Made by a program: the position numbers and the translations under genes. Positions 1 through 8,300 of a stretch of DNA of 9,444 nt are shown piece after piece; the stretch's first letter is position 1, and every line of letters begins with the position of its first letter. The notes below the pieces were generated by a model. It was not told the DNA's origin. It saw only the letters and a list, made by a program, of their open reading frames with translations, and did not search any database. Source of the stretch: Bdellovibrionales bacterium (GTDB taxonomy: Bacteria > Bdellovibrionota > Bacteriovoracia > Bacteriovoracales > Bacteriovoracaceae); assembly GCA_030633015.1 (NCBI GenBank), contig DAOVTR010000038.1:1-9444 (forward strand), in the 5' to 3' direction.

Positions 1-203
1 ATCATTTTATTAAAAAATATTTTAAATAAAACAAGCATTTTTGGAATTCGAACAGAAATGCTTGTTGCTGCAATTGTTCCTCCACCAGCTATAAAAAGAC
101 TAGTTCCGTGAAAAAATAACCACATATTGTCTGTAGTTAAATAAATTCCAATAAACGTAACAACAAAACCAGAAACAAGAGCAACAATTGAACTAATATT
201 CAT
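1..203 (-). CDS. motA: MotA/PomA-type flagellar motor stator protein, N-terminal part (3' end outside window)
   Basis: This is the start of a stator-subunit gene; only 67 complete codons lie in the window. The protein begins MNISSIVALVSGF and shows two hydrophobic segments, about residues 5-22 and 29-50. The second contains TSLFIAGGGTIAATSIS followed by a basic helix (RIPKMLVLFKIFFNK). That matches the start of MotA/PomA proteins: TM1, a short periplasmic loop, a TM2 with a GG(T/S) turn, then a cytoplasmic helix. In that family MotA and MotB form an ion channel that drives rotor rotation through contacts with FliG. The ATG at 203 is supported by an AGAGGT ribosome site 7 bases upstream. A motB would be expected beyond the left edge, which cannot be checked here. 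Bdellovibrios carry several MotAB pairs, so this need not be the main flagellar stator. An ExbB/TolQ-type protein is less likely because of the GGG-T motif. Confidence 0.82.
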   Translation of the reverse strand, partial: MNISSIVALVSGFVVTFIGIYLTTDNMWLFFHGTSLFIAGGGTIAATSISVRIPKMLVLFKIFFNKM

Positions 204-210
204 TTAATTA

Positions 211-216
211 ACCTCT
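211..216 (-). promoter_or_regulatory. Ribosome binding site of the motA-like gene
   Basis: The minus strand reads AGAGGT, 7 bases before the ATG at 203. It is the strongest Shine-Dalgarno sequence in the window and fixes the start of this partial gene. I see no convincing promoter of the sigma-28 type in the 91 bases between the two divergent genes here. Confidence 0.7.
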
Positions 217-294
217 AATAATAAATTCAATGGTCATTTTTTTCATATTTCTATACAGTTGTGCATATTAAATTTTATGGCCATAATTGATTAT

Positions 295-1782
295 ATGAGA
301 TTTATTCACTTTAATATTGCTAGGAAAATGATGCCGTTTATTTTAGTCGGTTTTGTAGTAATTATATTTTCCCTTACAAGCAACTCTTTTGGCCAGTCAG
401 GTGGCAGATCAAAAGACCATAAAAAATTATTTCTATATGCTTCCTCTCTCCCAATCACACTTGAAAATCAATACTATATTTTAAGAAAACATGTCGTAGA
501 TGTTATACTTTCAACTCAATTATTTGATCTTGTTTTTAGTGAAATACCTGACTATTTAGCGCCAAGTACCACCAAGCAATTTATTTTAAAATACAAACTT
601 AGAACTGATGGAAAGCACTCTTATAAATTAGAACTCTACCTTATTGATGCTGATGCTGTTCAAATTGTAAGAAATGTTATCCACAATAAAATAAATAAAG
701 ATAACCTTATATATGATTTCAGGCTAAAACTTTATGAATTTATTTTAAATCGTAAACTCACGCCCAAAGCTAAAGTTACTTTTCAGAAGAAATCTCTCAA
801 AATTAGACAAAAAATTGCTAAACAAAAACTTCATATGCGTAAGCCTCCAAAACTAAAAAAACTTCCACTAAATATTTCTAAATTATTAAATAAACCCGCA
901 GAAATTAAGCCACTGGCAACGGCTAATAAACCCATTAATAAGAACACTCCATCTAATGAACTGAAACCAAGTCTTTGGGAACTTTTAAAAGACGATGATA
1001 TAGACGTTCCATGGATTCCAATTGAAAAAGTAAAACGGAGCTATAAAACGGGAACAATCTCTCTCGCTCCCGTAAAAAAAATCAACCCATTCTCACTCTG
1101 GGCCGATCTCTCTTTAAAAACAACAGATGAGTTAAGCACAAGTTTAATCTCTCATCAATTTCATCTTGCATGGAAATATGTTCAAAGAGAGCTTATTGTT
1201 GACGACCTTTTGAAAATTCAAAATGAGTTTTATTCTATTTTAGGTTTTACTGCCGAGTGGCTTTATCATTTTCCTATACATATTTCAAGATTAGTGTTTC
1301 GAGCAGGAATGGAGATTGATCAGACTCTTAAAACTGAACCTCTTGATATGAATGGACACTTTGTGTTTAGAACAGGATTTGGATATATGTATAACAGTTG
1401 GCTAATGCCATCTCTATACTATGAACAAAGCCATATTAATTACGCAAATTTAAATGTTGTAGGACAAGGTTTGGAAGCAAATACTCATTCAATAAAATGG
1501 CTTAGTCTTGAAGTTGCAATTTTAGGAAACAAAACATACCTAAGTGGACATTTTGCTCATAGTATAGCCAGTTCATATAATGGTGATCCTCGAGAGCTCT
1601 CTGCTCCCACAGGATTTCGTTATGGTGCAAATTTAAGATACTTTTTTAACAACAAACTATTTGGAGCAAAATACTGGTTTGACGTTGAATATCGCAAGGA
1701 ATCTTTTAATCGCGAAAATGTTGATGGCACCATGACTCTAGATAAGAGTGAATACTCCATGAGACTTGGAATTCATTTTTAA
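295..1782 (+). CDS. Secreted protein with Lys/Pro-rich linker and C-terminal outer-membrane beta-barrel, unknown function
   Basis: I do not recognise a named family. From the ATG at 295 the protein (495 aa) starts MRFIHFNIARKMMPF, followed by a hydrophobic stretch ending near SFGQSGG, a plausible signal peptide. Residues about 35-160 form a compact mixed alpha/beta region (LFLYASSLPITLEN onwards) that could be a periplasmic domain. Residues about 160-240 are rich in Lys, Pro and Asn (RKPPKLKKLP), likely an extended linker. From about residue 260 to the end there are alternating aromatic/hydrophobic strands, and the protein ends in SMRLGIHF; a final Phe is the usual outer-membrane barrel signal. 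The frame stays open upstream to a TTG at 259 and an ATG at 277. ATGs at 328 and 331 follow an AGGA, but starting there would remove the basic n-region of the signal peptide, so 295 is preferred without certainty. The gene converges on the minus-strand barrel gene, and their stop codons overlap. Confidence 0.75.
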   Translation: MRFIHFNIARKMMPFILVGFVVIIFSLTSNSFGQSGGRSKDHKKLFLYASSLPITLENQYYILRKHVVDVILSTQLFDLVFSEIPDYLAPSTTKQFILKYKLRTDGKHSYKLELYLIDADAVQIVRNVIHNKINKDNLIYDFRLKLYEFILNRKLTPKAKVTFQKKSLKIRQKIAKQKLHMRKPPKLKKLPLNISKLLNKPAEIKPLATANKPINKNTPSNELKPSLWELLKDDDIDVPWIPIEKVKRSYKTGTISLAPVKKINPFSLWADLSLKTTDELSTSLISHQFHLAWKYVQRELIVDDLLKIQNEFYSILGFTAEWLYHFPIHISRLVFRAGMEIDQTLKTEPLDMNGHFVFRTGFGYMYNSWLMPSLYYEQSHINYANLNVVGQGLEANTHSIKWLSLEVAILGNKTYLSGHFAHSIASSYNGDPRELSAPTGFRYGANLRYFFNNKLFGAKYWFDVEYRKESFNRENVDGTMTLDKSEYSMRLGIHF

Positions 1783-2408
1783 AACAGAGGTTTCATAAAA
1801 TATCCAACACCAAAAAATATTTGAACGTCGAGACGACTAGTTTCAATGCCTGTCCCTTTTAAAACTGACAATTCAAATTTATAAGAAGAGTTTGGCCCAA
1901 ACGAATAAAGAGCGCCCCCATGAACTCCGAACTCTACACCTAAATCACTTCTTATTTCAGTGCCTGGCTCATAAATCATACTAAATACCCCAACTCCCCA
2001 ACCTGCATAATATCTAAAAATTGGAATTGTTATAATTTTTATACTTTCTTCCTCAAATGTTCCTCTTGATCCATCTGCTCCAAAATAAAAACGATTACCT
2101 CCACTTAGAGTATAATATTTACTAACTTCGCCAATCATTCCAGAACCAGTAACACGAAAATAGATAGATTTTTTTCTTGTTGAAAAAATATCATAACTTA
2201 AATCAAGCGAAAGGACTGAAACTGATCCGCTTGACGCTTGATCACCTTCATCTAAAATCGCCTGCGATTGAGTAAAAGATGAATTAACCATTCCAATACC
2301 AAAACTAAGTTGGTCTCTATAAGAAACTTTTCCTTCGACACTAATCAAAGGTATAAAGAAAATGATTGTAATAAAAACAGATTTAAATAACTGCTTTTTT
2401 ATCAACAT
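1779..2408 (-). CDS. Small outer-membrane beta-barrel protein, last gene of the operon
   Basis: The 209-aa product has a signal peptide (MLIKKQLFKSVFITIIFFIP, likely cleaved after SVEG). Alternating polar/hydrophobic strands with glycine-aromatic turns follow (QLSFGIGM, YFRVTGSGMIGE, YYAGWGVGVFSMIY, DVQIFFGVGYFM), and it ends in a C-terminal Phe. The size suits a barrel of about eight strands, but no specific family is recognised. The ATG at 2408 is chosen over the in-frame ATG at 2420 because GGAG lies 6 bases before it; the upstream ATG itself overlaps that site. The gene starts 26 bases inside the end of the FliF/FliG-like gene, so the two are probably translationally coupled and may work together, with this protein as an outer-membrane partner. 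That functional link is inferred from position only. Its TAA overlaps the stop of the opposing gene. Confidence 0.8.
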   Translation of the reverse strand: MLIKKQLFKSVFITIIFFIPLISVEGKVSYRDQLSFGIGMVNSSFTQSQAILDEGDQASSGSVSVLSLDLSYDIFSTRKKSIYFRVTGSGMIGEVSKYYTLSGGNRFYFGADGSRGTFEEESIKIITIPIFRYYAGWGVGVFSMIYEPGTEIRSDLGVEFGVHGGALYSFGPNSSYKFELSVLKGTGIETSRLDVQIFFGVGYFMKPLF

Positions 2409-3999
2409 CAAAATCTCCATTTATATAATCTTGATTTATTTCTTTAAAAAAACTATCTAACTTTTTAGAATCTATTTTTGAAATCTGACGATTACTCAAG
2501 TTTTGCATAACCTCTTCTACAGTTTCTTTCTTTAGGTGACTAATAATATAATATCTATTGCTATCAGAAAGAGGCCCTAAGATATTAGCAATCTCATCAA
2601 CCGATCTTGTTTCTAATTTATATTGCAAATAATTCCCAGGAATTTTTATAATATTTTCAGGACTCCATACTACTTTTTTTTTATCAGATTCAGATATGTC
2701 AAATACATTATCAGGTTTGATTTCTCCATTTGCATGGCGAATAATTTTATTTAAAATCATCTCTTGATCCAATGATTTTATATTAACCGCTGCTGACTTT
2801 TCTACTATTGAAGCGTTAATTATGCTTTTAATTTTCTTTTTTTGCATATCTGTACCTTGCTCTATTGCCACAGCAAGACACTCTAAATCATTCAAATCTT
2901 TTAAAGTTATAATTAACTGATCATCTTCTATGGTATTATATTTCAGCAAAATAATATCATCAATGCTTACTGGTTTTTCAGTTTCTTCTTGCTCAGGTAT
3001 TGCAGAAGTTTCTTGCATTAAATTATCAATCGCTTCTTGAGCTGAAATTTCAGCAGGAGCTTCTTTTTTAGGTTCCTCTTTAGTTTCCTCAACTTTTTCT
3101 TCCGCCATTGATACATCTTTATCACCAGACATGAGGATTTGTGCCGCTACTCGCTCAGAAAATTCTTTTAACCAACTTGAAAAATCAGATTCTGACAAGG
3201 TTTCATCTTCACTACTCACCCTTAGCATCATTGTTTTGGGAATTATTTTTTTCACATCAAATTTAGAATCTAAATAGGGAATCAAACTTTTAATTCCCAG
3301 AACTTCTTTAGGACTATTTTCGATTGCTTTTTCTATAACTGAATTATCTTTTTTTACATTTTTTCTTATAAACTTAATCAGTTCATCAACGTTTGACCCA
3401 TGAATATGATTTAAAACACTTTTACTATTTTTGAAATTTATATATATTTTTTTTGATAATAAAAATAGTAGCACAAAAAGTATTGCCGCTCCCAAAAACG
3501 CAAACACTCCTATAAATATCCCAGATGATACAACGTCCGTTGTTAACTGCTCAACTCGAGGTAAAAATCCACCTCCATTTATCACCGAAAAATTAATATT
3601 GTGTTTTCTATTTCCAAGTTCTTTTTTTACTATATCTTGGATTTTCTTTTTATCACTCGCTATAAATACCGTGTTTGAAAAAATACGCAAGTCATAACTT
3701 TCAATAAACAGAACTTTTTTTCTAGCGCCAATTTGATCTCTTGCTCTTAAAGGGAGATAATCAAATGGACTTTTATCGAAATTTTTATCAATAAGATTTT
3801 CTCCATCTCCTAACATTACAGAAACAGAGACATGAAAATTTTCTCTACCAATAACTGCTTGTAAAACATTTTTTATTTTAGTTTGAAGTTGAGACTCTAA
3901 ATTAAAAACCATTTTTTCAGATTCAACATCTAAAGCGGACTGTGCAAAAAGATTCTGACACATCATAATAATAATTATTATATACAGACTTTTTTTCAC
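2383..3999 (-). CDS. FliF C-terminal-domain protein with FliG-like cytoplasmic region (natural FliF-FliG-like fusion)
   Basis: The 538-aa protein begins with a signal peptide (KKSLYIIIIIMM, cleavage near LFA|QS). Residues about 24-150 resemble the third ring-building domain of the flagellar MS-ring protein FliF: a helix (ESQLQTKIKNVLQAVIG), a strand (FHVSVSVML), an insert like a short beta-collar, and a final strand (NINFSVING). A membrane helix (about 160-183) ends in KK, so the rest should be cytoplasmic. In FliF the equivalent tail binds FliG. Here residues about 190-290 are helical, about 297-342 are a Glu/Lys/Pro-rich linker, and about 345-425 (IDDIILLKYNTI, then LKDLNDLECLAVAIEQ) recall the FliG C-terminal region (FDDLVLLDDRS pattern). 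About 460-520 (RSVDEIANILGPLSDSNRYY) recall a FliG ARM-like repeat. The first two FliF ring domains are absent, and the FliG torque-helix charge pattern is not evident. The GTG start forms a GTGA overlap with the upstream stop. The FliF match is fairly confident; the FliG match is inference. Confidence 0.7.
   Translation of the reverse strand: MKKSLYIIIIIMMCQNLFAQSALDVESEKMVFNLESQLQTKIKNVLQAVIGRENFHVSVSVMLGDGENLIDKNFDKSPFDYLPLRARDQIGARKKVLFIESYDLRIFSNTVFIASDKKKIQDIVKKELGNRKHNINFSVINGGGFLPRVEQLTTDVVSSGIFIGVFAFLGAAILFVLLFLLSKKIYINFKNSKSVLNHIHGSNVDELIKFIRKNVKKDNSVIEKAIENSPKEVLGIKSLIPYLDSKFDVKKIIPKTMMLRVSSEDETLSESDFSSWLKEFSERVAAQILMSGDKDVSMAEEKVEETKEEPKKEAPAEISAQEAIDNLMQETSAIPEQEETEKPVSIDDIILLKYNTIEDDQLIITLKDLNDLECLAVAIEQGTDMQKKKIKSIINASIVEKSAAVNIKSLDQEMILNKIIRHANGEIKPDNVFDISESDKKKVVWSPENIIKIPGNYLQYKLETRSVDEIANILGPLSDSNRYYIISHLKKETVEEVMQNLSNRQISKIDSKKLDSFFKEINQDYINGDFDVDKKAVI
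2415..2418 (-). promoter_or_regulatory. Ribosome binding site deciding the start of the small barrel gene
   Basis: GGAG on the minus strand ends 6 bases before the ATG at 2408 and lies inside the coding end of the upstream gene. It supports the 209-aa form over one starting at 2420. Confidence 0.65.
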
Positions 4000-5012
4000 T
4001 TTTTAACGCTCGCTTTTTCTACTAAAGAAATCATTTTTACCATTCTTTTGGCCATTTTATCTTTACTATCAATAGACAGTGATTTTCGAAGATACCTTTT
4101 CGCTTTTTTAATATTTCCTGTTGTACTTTCAATATATGCAAGCAGTGTGTATAAGGCCGCAACATTGGGATTTTTTTCCTCTAAAAGTAAAATAAGCTCT
4201 TTTGCCTTTTGAAAATCATTATTAATAATCAAAAATTGGGCCATAAGAAGTTCCCTAATAATGATATTAGTTCTTGGAGGTGGAAAATATTTTACTTTTG
4301 AAGCAGGACATCTTTTTTGTGAGCTAACCTGTTTGCTTTTTTCTAAACTACATTGATTTAATTTTTTTTCTAATAATAAATATTCAACCTCTTTTTGGTA
4401 ACTGCTCGTATGCTTACTAGCCAAGGCAGTATGTTTTTCTTTGGGAGGTTCTATTTTACTATTTGCTACATTAAATATACTTGATGGCAAACGTCCATCA
4501 TGTTTTTTTGCATCACTCAGTTGAATTTCTGATGATCTAAGGCGAGCTTGCAAAATCTCCATATTCTTAATAAATCGACTCTCTTGCTTTTTAAAACTTT
4601 CAATCGAATGGCTCAAATATTTTGTCTGCTCCCTTAAATACTCATTTTTTTCTTGAAGATGAATAATCTCCTTCTTGGCCATTTTTTGTCGTTTCTCTTT
4701 ATACTTACGATCAACTTCTAGATCAATTTTTAAATTAACACTATCTGTGACATCAAAGAAAACAACTCTTGTAAAATATCCTGGCTTTTCAACTATAAAG
4801 GATACAAAACGCCCGTCTGCAACATCCTTAATATCTGCCCATTTTAACATGAGGGGTGTTTGCCCTACCACTTCTCCATCGGCCCTATAAATGTTAGCTC
4901 CTGGAACAGAGGTAAAAAGACTGTATTCAGCTGTAATAGATCTCTCTCCGATTAAGGAGCACGAGCTCAAAAAAGCTACCAACAATATTAGTTTTATTTT
5001 GAAAAATTCCAT
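3996..5012 (-). CDS. Outer-membrane lipoprotein with PEGA-like domain, coiled coil and TPR region
   Basis: First gene of the three-gene operon. The product (338 aa from ATG 5012) has a lipoprotein signal (MEFFKIKLILLVAFLSSC) with lipobox LSSC and Ser at +2, which suggests outer-membrane sorting. Residues about 24-100 look like a PEGA domain: SVPGANIYRADGEVVGQTPL, then a strand ending in VEKPGYFTRVV. PEGA domains are small beta folds found in surface and envelope proteins. Residues about 105-165 form a charged coiled coil (HLQEKNEYLREQ). Residues about 170-240 are polar and low in structure, with Cys in QKRCPASK. Residues about 245-335 read as two or so TPR helices (FQKAKELILLLEEKNP; LAYIESTTGNIKKAKRYLRK), suited to protein binding. 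An in-frame ATG at 5024 is possible, but GGGA lies 6 bases before 5012. Its stop overlaps the next start (GTGA), tying it to the FliF/FliG-like protein. The exact role is unknown. Confidence 0.78.
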   Translation of the reverse strand: MEFFKIKLILLVAFLSSCSLIGERSITAEYSLFTSVPGANIYRADGEVVGQTPLMLKWADIKDVADGRFVSFIVEKPGYFTRVVFFDVTDSVNLKIDLEVDRKYKEKRQKMAKKEIIHLQEKNEYLREQTKYLSHSIESFKKQESRFIKNMEILQARLRSSEIQLSDAKKHDGRLPSSIFNVANSKIEPPKEKHTALASKHTSSYQKEVEYLLLEKKLNQCSLEKSKQVSSQKRCPASKVKYFPPPRTNIIIRELLMAQFLIINNDFQKAKELILLLEEKNPNVAALYTLLAYIESTTGNIKKAKRYLRKSLSIDSKDKMAKRMVKMISLVEKASVKK

Positions 5013-5018
5013 ATTTTT

Positions 5019-5022
5019 TCCC
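5019..5022 (-). promoter_or_regulatory. Ribosome binding site of the PEGA/TPR lipoprotein gene
   Basis: GGGA on the minus strand ends 6 bases before the ATG at 5012, while the ATG at 5024 has no comparable site before it. The large lipoprotein gene starting at 5376 uses the same weak GGGA type of site. Confidence 0.45.
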
Positions 5023-5039
5023 ATTTAACTACTAGCTAC

Positions 5040-5066
5040 TTGTCGATTTAATTTTTTCAAAGTTTA
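5040..5066 (-). promoter_or_regulatory. Candidate sigma-28 (FliA-type) promoter of the PEGA/FliF-FliG/barrel operon
   Basis: On the minus strand TAAACTTT (5066-5059) is followed by ATCGACAA (5047-5040), with exactly 15 bases between TAAA and the -10 element. The enterobacterial FliA consensus is TAAA-N15-GCCGATAA, often with GTTT after TAAA. The -35 extended element matches 7 of 8 bases and the -10 matches 5 of 8. Transcription would start near 5032, about 20 bases before the ATG at 5012, which suits the ribosome site there. In AT-rich DNA a TAAA is cheap, so this rests mainly on the CGA core, the exact spacing and the position. Confidence 0.4.
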
Positions 5067-5296
5067 TGTTTTCTTTAAAGTATGTCTTTAATCAAAATTC
5101 GAAGAAAAATTTGCCTACTAAACTTTATTAATTTGTTTTTATTTGCTCGCCAATAATTCATGGCACTTTTGATTTTTTGGTAATAAATATTACAAGTTAG
5201 AACACCTATTTTTACTTTTTTTTTTAGCACTAACACCTTTAAATTTAACAAGTAAATATTCATAACCCTTTGAAAAGATAAAACTGATTGTTTCCC

Positions 5297-5323
5297 TAAA
5301 AATATATCTTTATATACCGATGA
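5297..5323 (+). promoter_or_regulatory. Candidate sigma-28 (FliA-type) promoter of the large lipoprotein gene
   Basis: TAAA (5297-5300) is followed after exactly 15 bases by ACCGATGA (5316-5323), which matches 6 of 8 bases of the FliA -10 consensus GCCGATAA. Transcription would start near 5331, leaving a leader of about 45 bases before the ATG at 5376. An overlapping sigma-70-like alternative exists: TTGTTT at 5288-5293, a 17-base spacer, and TATATA at 5311-5316 (4 of 6 to TATAAT). The sequence alone cannot decide between them. Confidence 0.4.
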
Positions 5324-5364
5324 TAAAATAGATGAGTTGCTCAATTTGCAAAAAAACAAAAAAT

Positions 5365-5368
5365 GGGA
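5365..5368 (+). promoter_or_regulatory. Ribosome binding site of the large lipoprotein gene
   Basis: GGGA lies 7 bases before the ATG at 5376 and supports that start, which also gives a complete lipoprotein signal peptide. Confidence 0.5.
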
Positions 5369-5375
5369 ATCTTAA

Positions 5376-8300
5376 ATGAAACTTTCAATTTTAAAACTAA
5401 CTTTAACTGCTGCTCTACTGTTAGGATTTTTTGGATGTGTAGGAGCAATTAAAGAGGATAAAGATGACGTTTCAGTTGATGACTCATCTCTGATTGCTGA
5501 TCCTACTTTTTCATTTCAAGGAATTGTATCAGGTGAGGCCGCAAGTGATTCAATGATCACTCTACATTTTCCTCCTGCTGTTTTATTAGATGCAAGCGAG
5601 GTTGACGAGCAAGAAGCTCCAGAAGGAAGTACTCATGTTAATTTCACTTACAAAATAACTCGAGATGGATCAGAAGATCCTATTGCTAATTTTGTTGATG
5701 CAAATCTAAGTGTTAATCCTGAAGGAAACTACATGGTTTCTGTGGCCACCGATGGTCGGGGTGATTGTGGAACCTATAACGTAACTGCTACTAAAGCTGA
5801 TAGCCTTGAAGCAAGAAGTGGATCAAACTTTTTTAGAATTTGTAGTAAAGATGAATTTTATCCGGTGTTCGAAGGAGTATTTTCAACAACTCCACTAAGC
5901 GGATGTGATCTGTATACTGGTGTTACTCTAAACTGGCGAGTTGCTGAAAAGTCTCCTGAGTTAGTTGAAGAAATTGATCGTTATAATGATCTTAAAACTG
6001 AAAACTTAACAAAATTTAGTCAAGGTGAAATTGACTCAACAACTTTTCTTGCAAACAGTGCAATTTATGATGCTGCTCTAGCAACTCTTAATGAGTATGC
6101 TCCTGACACATATCTAATCTTTTATGAAACTTCTGAAGAAGCTCTACTTACAAAACTTAATGAAGAAAATCCAACTGCAAATAATACGGTAGTAAATGCA
6201 AACGATACAAGCATAAGTATTAGCGGGCTAACTACTGGTGAAACATATTATTTTGCAATGAGATCAGCAACATCTTTAATTACTGCAACCTCACAAAAAA
6301 ATATTGAAAGAAATGTTGAGATTTTAGCTTACGATGTTCCACAAGTTCAAACCATCAACTTCTCTGGAATTACCTCTGTTGATATTCCACAAAATGTAGA
6401 TGGATATAATAGTGCAACCGTAAGATACACAACTTGTGAAGGTTGTGACACTTACTACTACTATGCTCTAGATAATGCTGATCCTACAAATCCACTAATT
6501 ATTAATATTGATGACGATACCCCAACTGCAATTATAGATTTAAACTCTACTCCAATTAATCCAAGTTCATATACTCTAACGGGACTTGCAAAGCACACTC
6601 AATATCGATTTTATGTTGTTGGAATAAATGCTTGTGGTGCTGCGGGATCTCCTGAAGTTGCAGGACAATCACTATATCAATTAGAGAGAACAACTCCACC
6701 TATTGCTCCATTTAATGGAATCACTGATATTGAAACTGCCGGTGGATCACTTGATCGACTTGAAATTAGTTGGGATCTTCCAAATGATACAAATGGAGTA
6801 TATGATCTTTATGCGGTTTACTTAACAGACTCTGACGGTAACGAGATTGCTCAACTTACAAATACACCTGAAGCAACTGATCCATACATTGAGCCTACTG
6901 ATAATATTAGCATTGCTTCCATTCAATCAATTACTATTTTAAATGTTGATGCTGGTGAAAATGCAAGTAATCCAAATGAATACTGTTTTACTGTCGCTCC
7001 AAAAGAGAGTGACTTTAACGGACCTGGTGGAGTCGGAAGAGAGATGCCTCTAGCTGATAGACAGATTGTTTGTAAAAACTTTTACTATCAAGCTCCTACT
7101 TTTGCGGGGCCTTATCCAGGAACTTGTAATTCTACCTCAAGTACTTTTGAAGTAAGCTATCCTATTCCTGATGATGGTACTTACTCTCAATTTAGACTGT
7201 TTTATAAAATTGATGAAGGTGAAACTGAACTTGACTACGATCTTGCTGAAGCTGATACCAATGGCTTGGTTGTTCTTGGAAAGGGAGTTGGAACAACTTT
7301 TACTAGAATTGAATTTGACTATGATCCACTAGCGACTCCATCTGTGGCCACTCCAGCTTTTGCAGGCCCAGTATCATCTAATCCATTTACCATTACAGGT
7401 CTCGAACCTGATACCAATTACGTTTTTGCAATGGAGACCTATTTTGATCCAGATGGCGCTGGAGCTGCTCCACCTTATTTTGTTCGTCCAGTTGTTCTAA
7501 GAAGTTGTCGAACAGAAAAGCCAGATGTAGTACACGAAGGGTGGGATCATATTATGGCCTTGGGAGTAAAAACCAACGGCCTTGATAGTGGCAGTAAAAT
7601 ACGTGAAAAAATAAGTTCTTCAACTAAAGCTTCTTTAAATACTTTGCAAAGTGGTCTTGCCTCCGATCAAGATAGGCTCGAGTGGTGGTTTATGGAAGAG
7701 GATCCTACTGCCCCCCCAACAGAAGGATATGTCTTTTTTAGTTGGTTTGATTTTAAATTTTCTGGACTTGGAACCTATGCCAACTCACTTGCAAATAATG
7801 GATCAACTATTGAGTATATTATTTATCGATCTTTAAATGATGATATGACTGGAGCTTCTGAAATTGGATCTATTGCAGTAACAGAAGATGTTTATCTCTA
7901 TCATTTTATTGATGAGGATATTCCTTTTGGTTCTAAAAAATATTACTACCAAGTAAAACTTAGAATTGATGGAATTGATTTAGTTTTTGCATCCATTAAT
8001 CCAATCGACAATGAAATTAATGAAGCAAATGCTATTTTAGAAGTTATTATTCCTCCACCTAATATGTCATTTGTACACCGATATATGTTTAACAAACATC
8101 AATGTACCAGAATAAATACAGCTCTGTTTCATGGGGGACATGTTTTTGATGACCTATCTGATAACGGAGAGATGGATTACAGTGTTACTACCGGCTATGA
8201 AAAAAGAGGAGCAAGAGGATCATATTTTAATGCTCCATCAGATAAAAATTATGATATCTCCAACAACTATCGATGCCTTTATAATGGAGTTGGTGCCTAT

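Larger units (their letters stand above)
5025..5375. other. Divergent intergenic region, 351 bases
   Basis: This AT-rich spacer separates two divergent transcription units. It holds a sigma-28-like promoter on each strand (5040-5066 and 5297-5323) and the ribosome sites at its ends. The middle, about 5070-5290, contains long A and T runs and no gene I can support. I see no clear terminator hairpin, tRNA or riboswitch. Confidence 0.6.

Noticed and set aside
204..294. A sigma-28-like promoter between the motA-like gene and the first barrel gene
   Set aside because: TAAA sequences occur on both strands, but none is followed at 15 bases by a CGA-type -10 element.
3431..3697. An 88-codon plus-strand open frame opposite the FliF/FliG-like gene
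   Set aside because: It is fully antisense to a well-supported coding region and its translation shows no family features.
4675..4890. A 71-codon plus-strand open frame opposite the PEGA lipoprotein gene
   Set aside because: It is antisense to the conserved PEGA and coiled-coil coding sequence and has no support of its own.
5075..5359. A 94-codon minus-strand open frame within the divergent spacer
   Set aside because: It is Lys/Ile/Leu-rich with no domain or clear ribosome site, and it would run antisense across the plus-strand promoter candidate. AT-rich spacers give such frames by chance.
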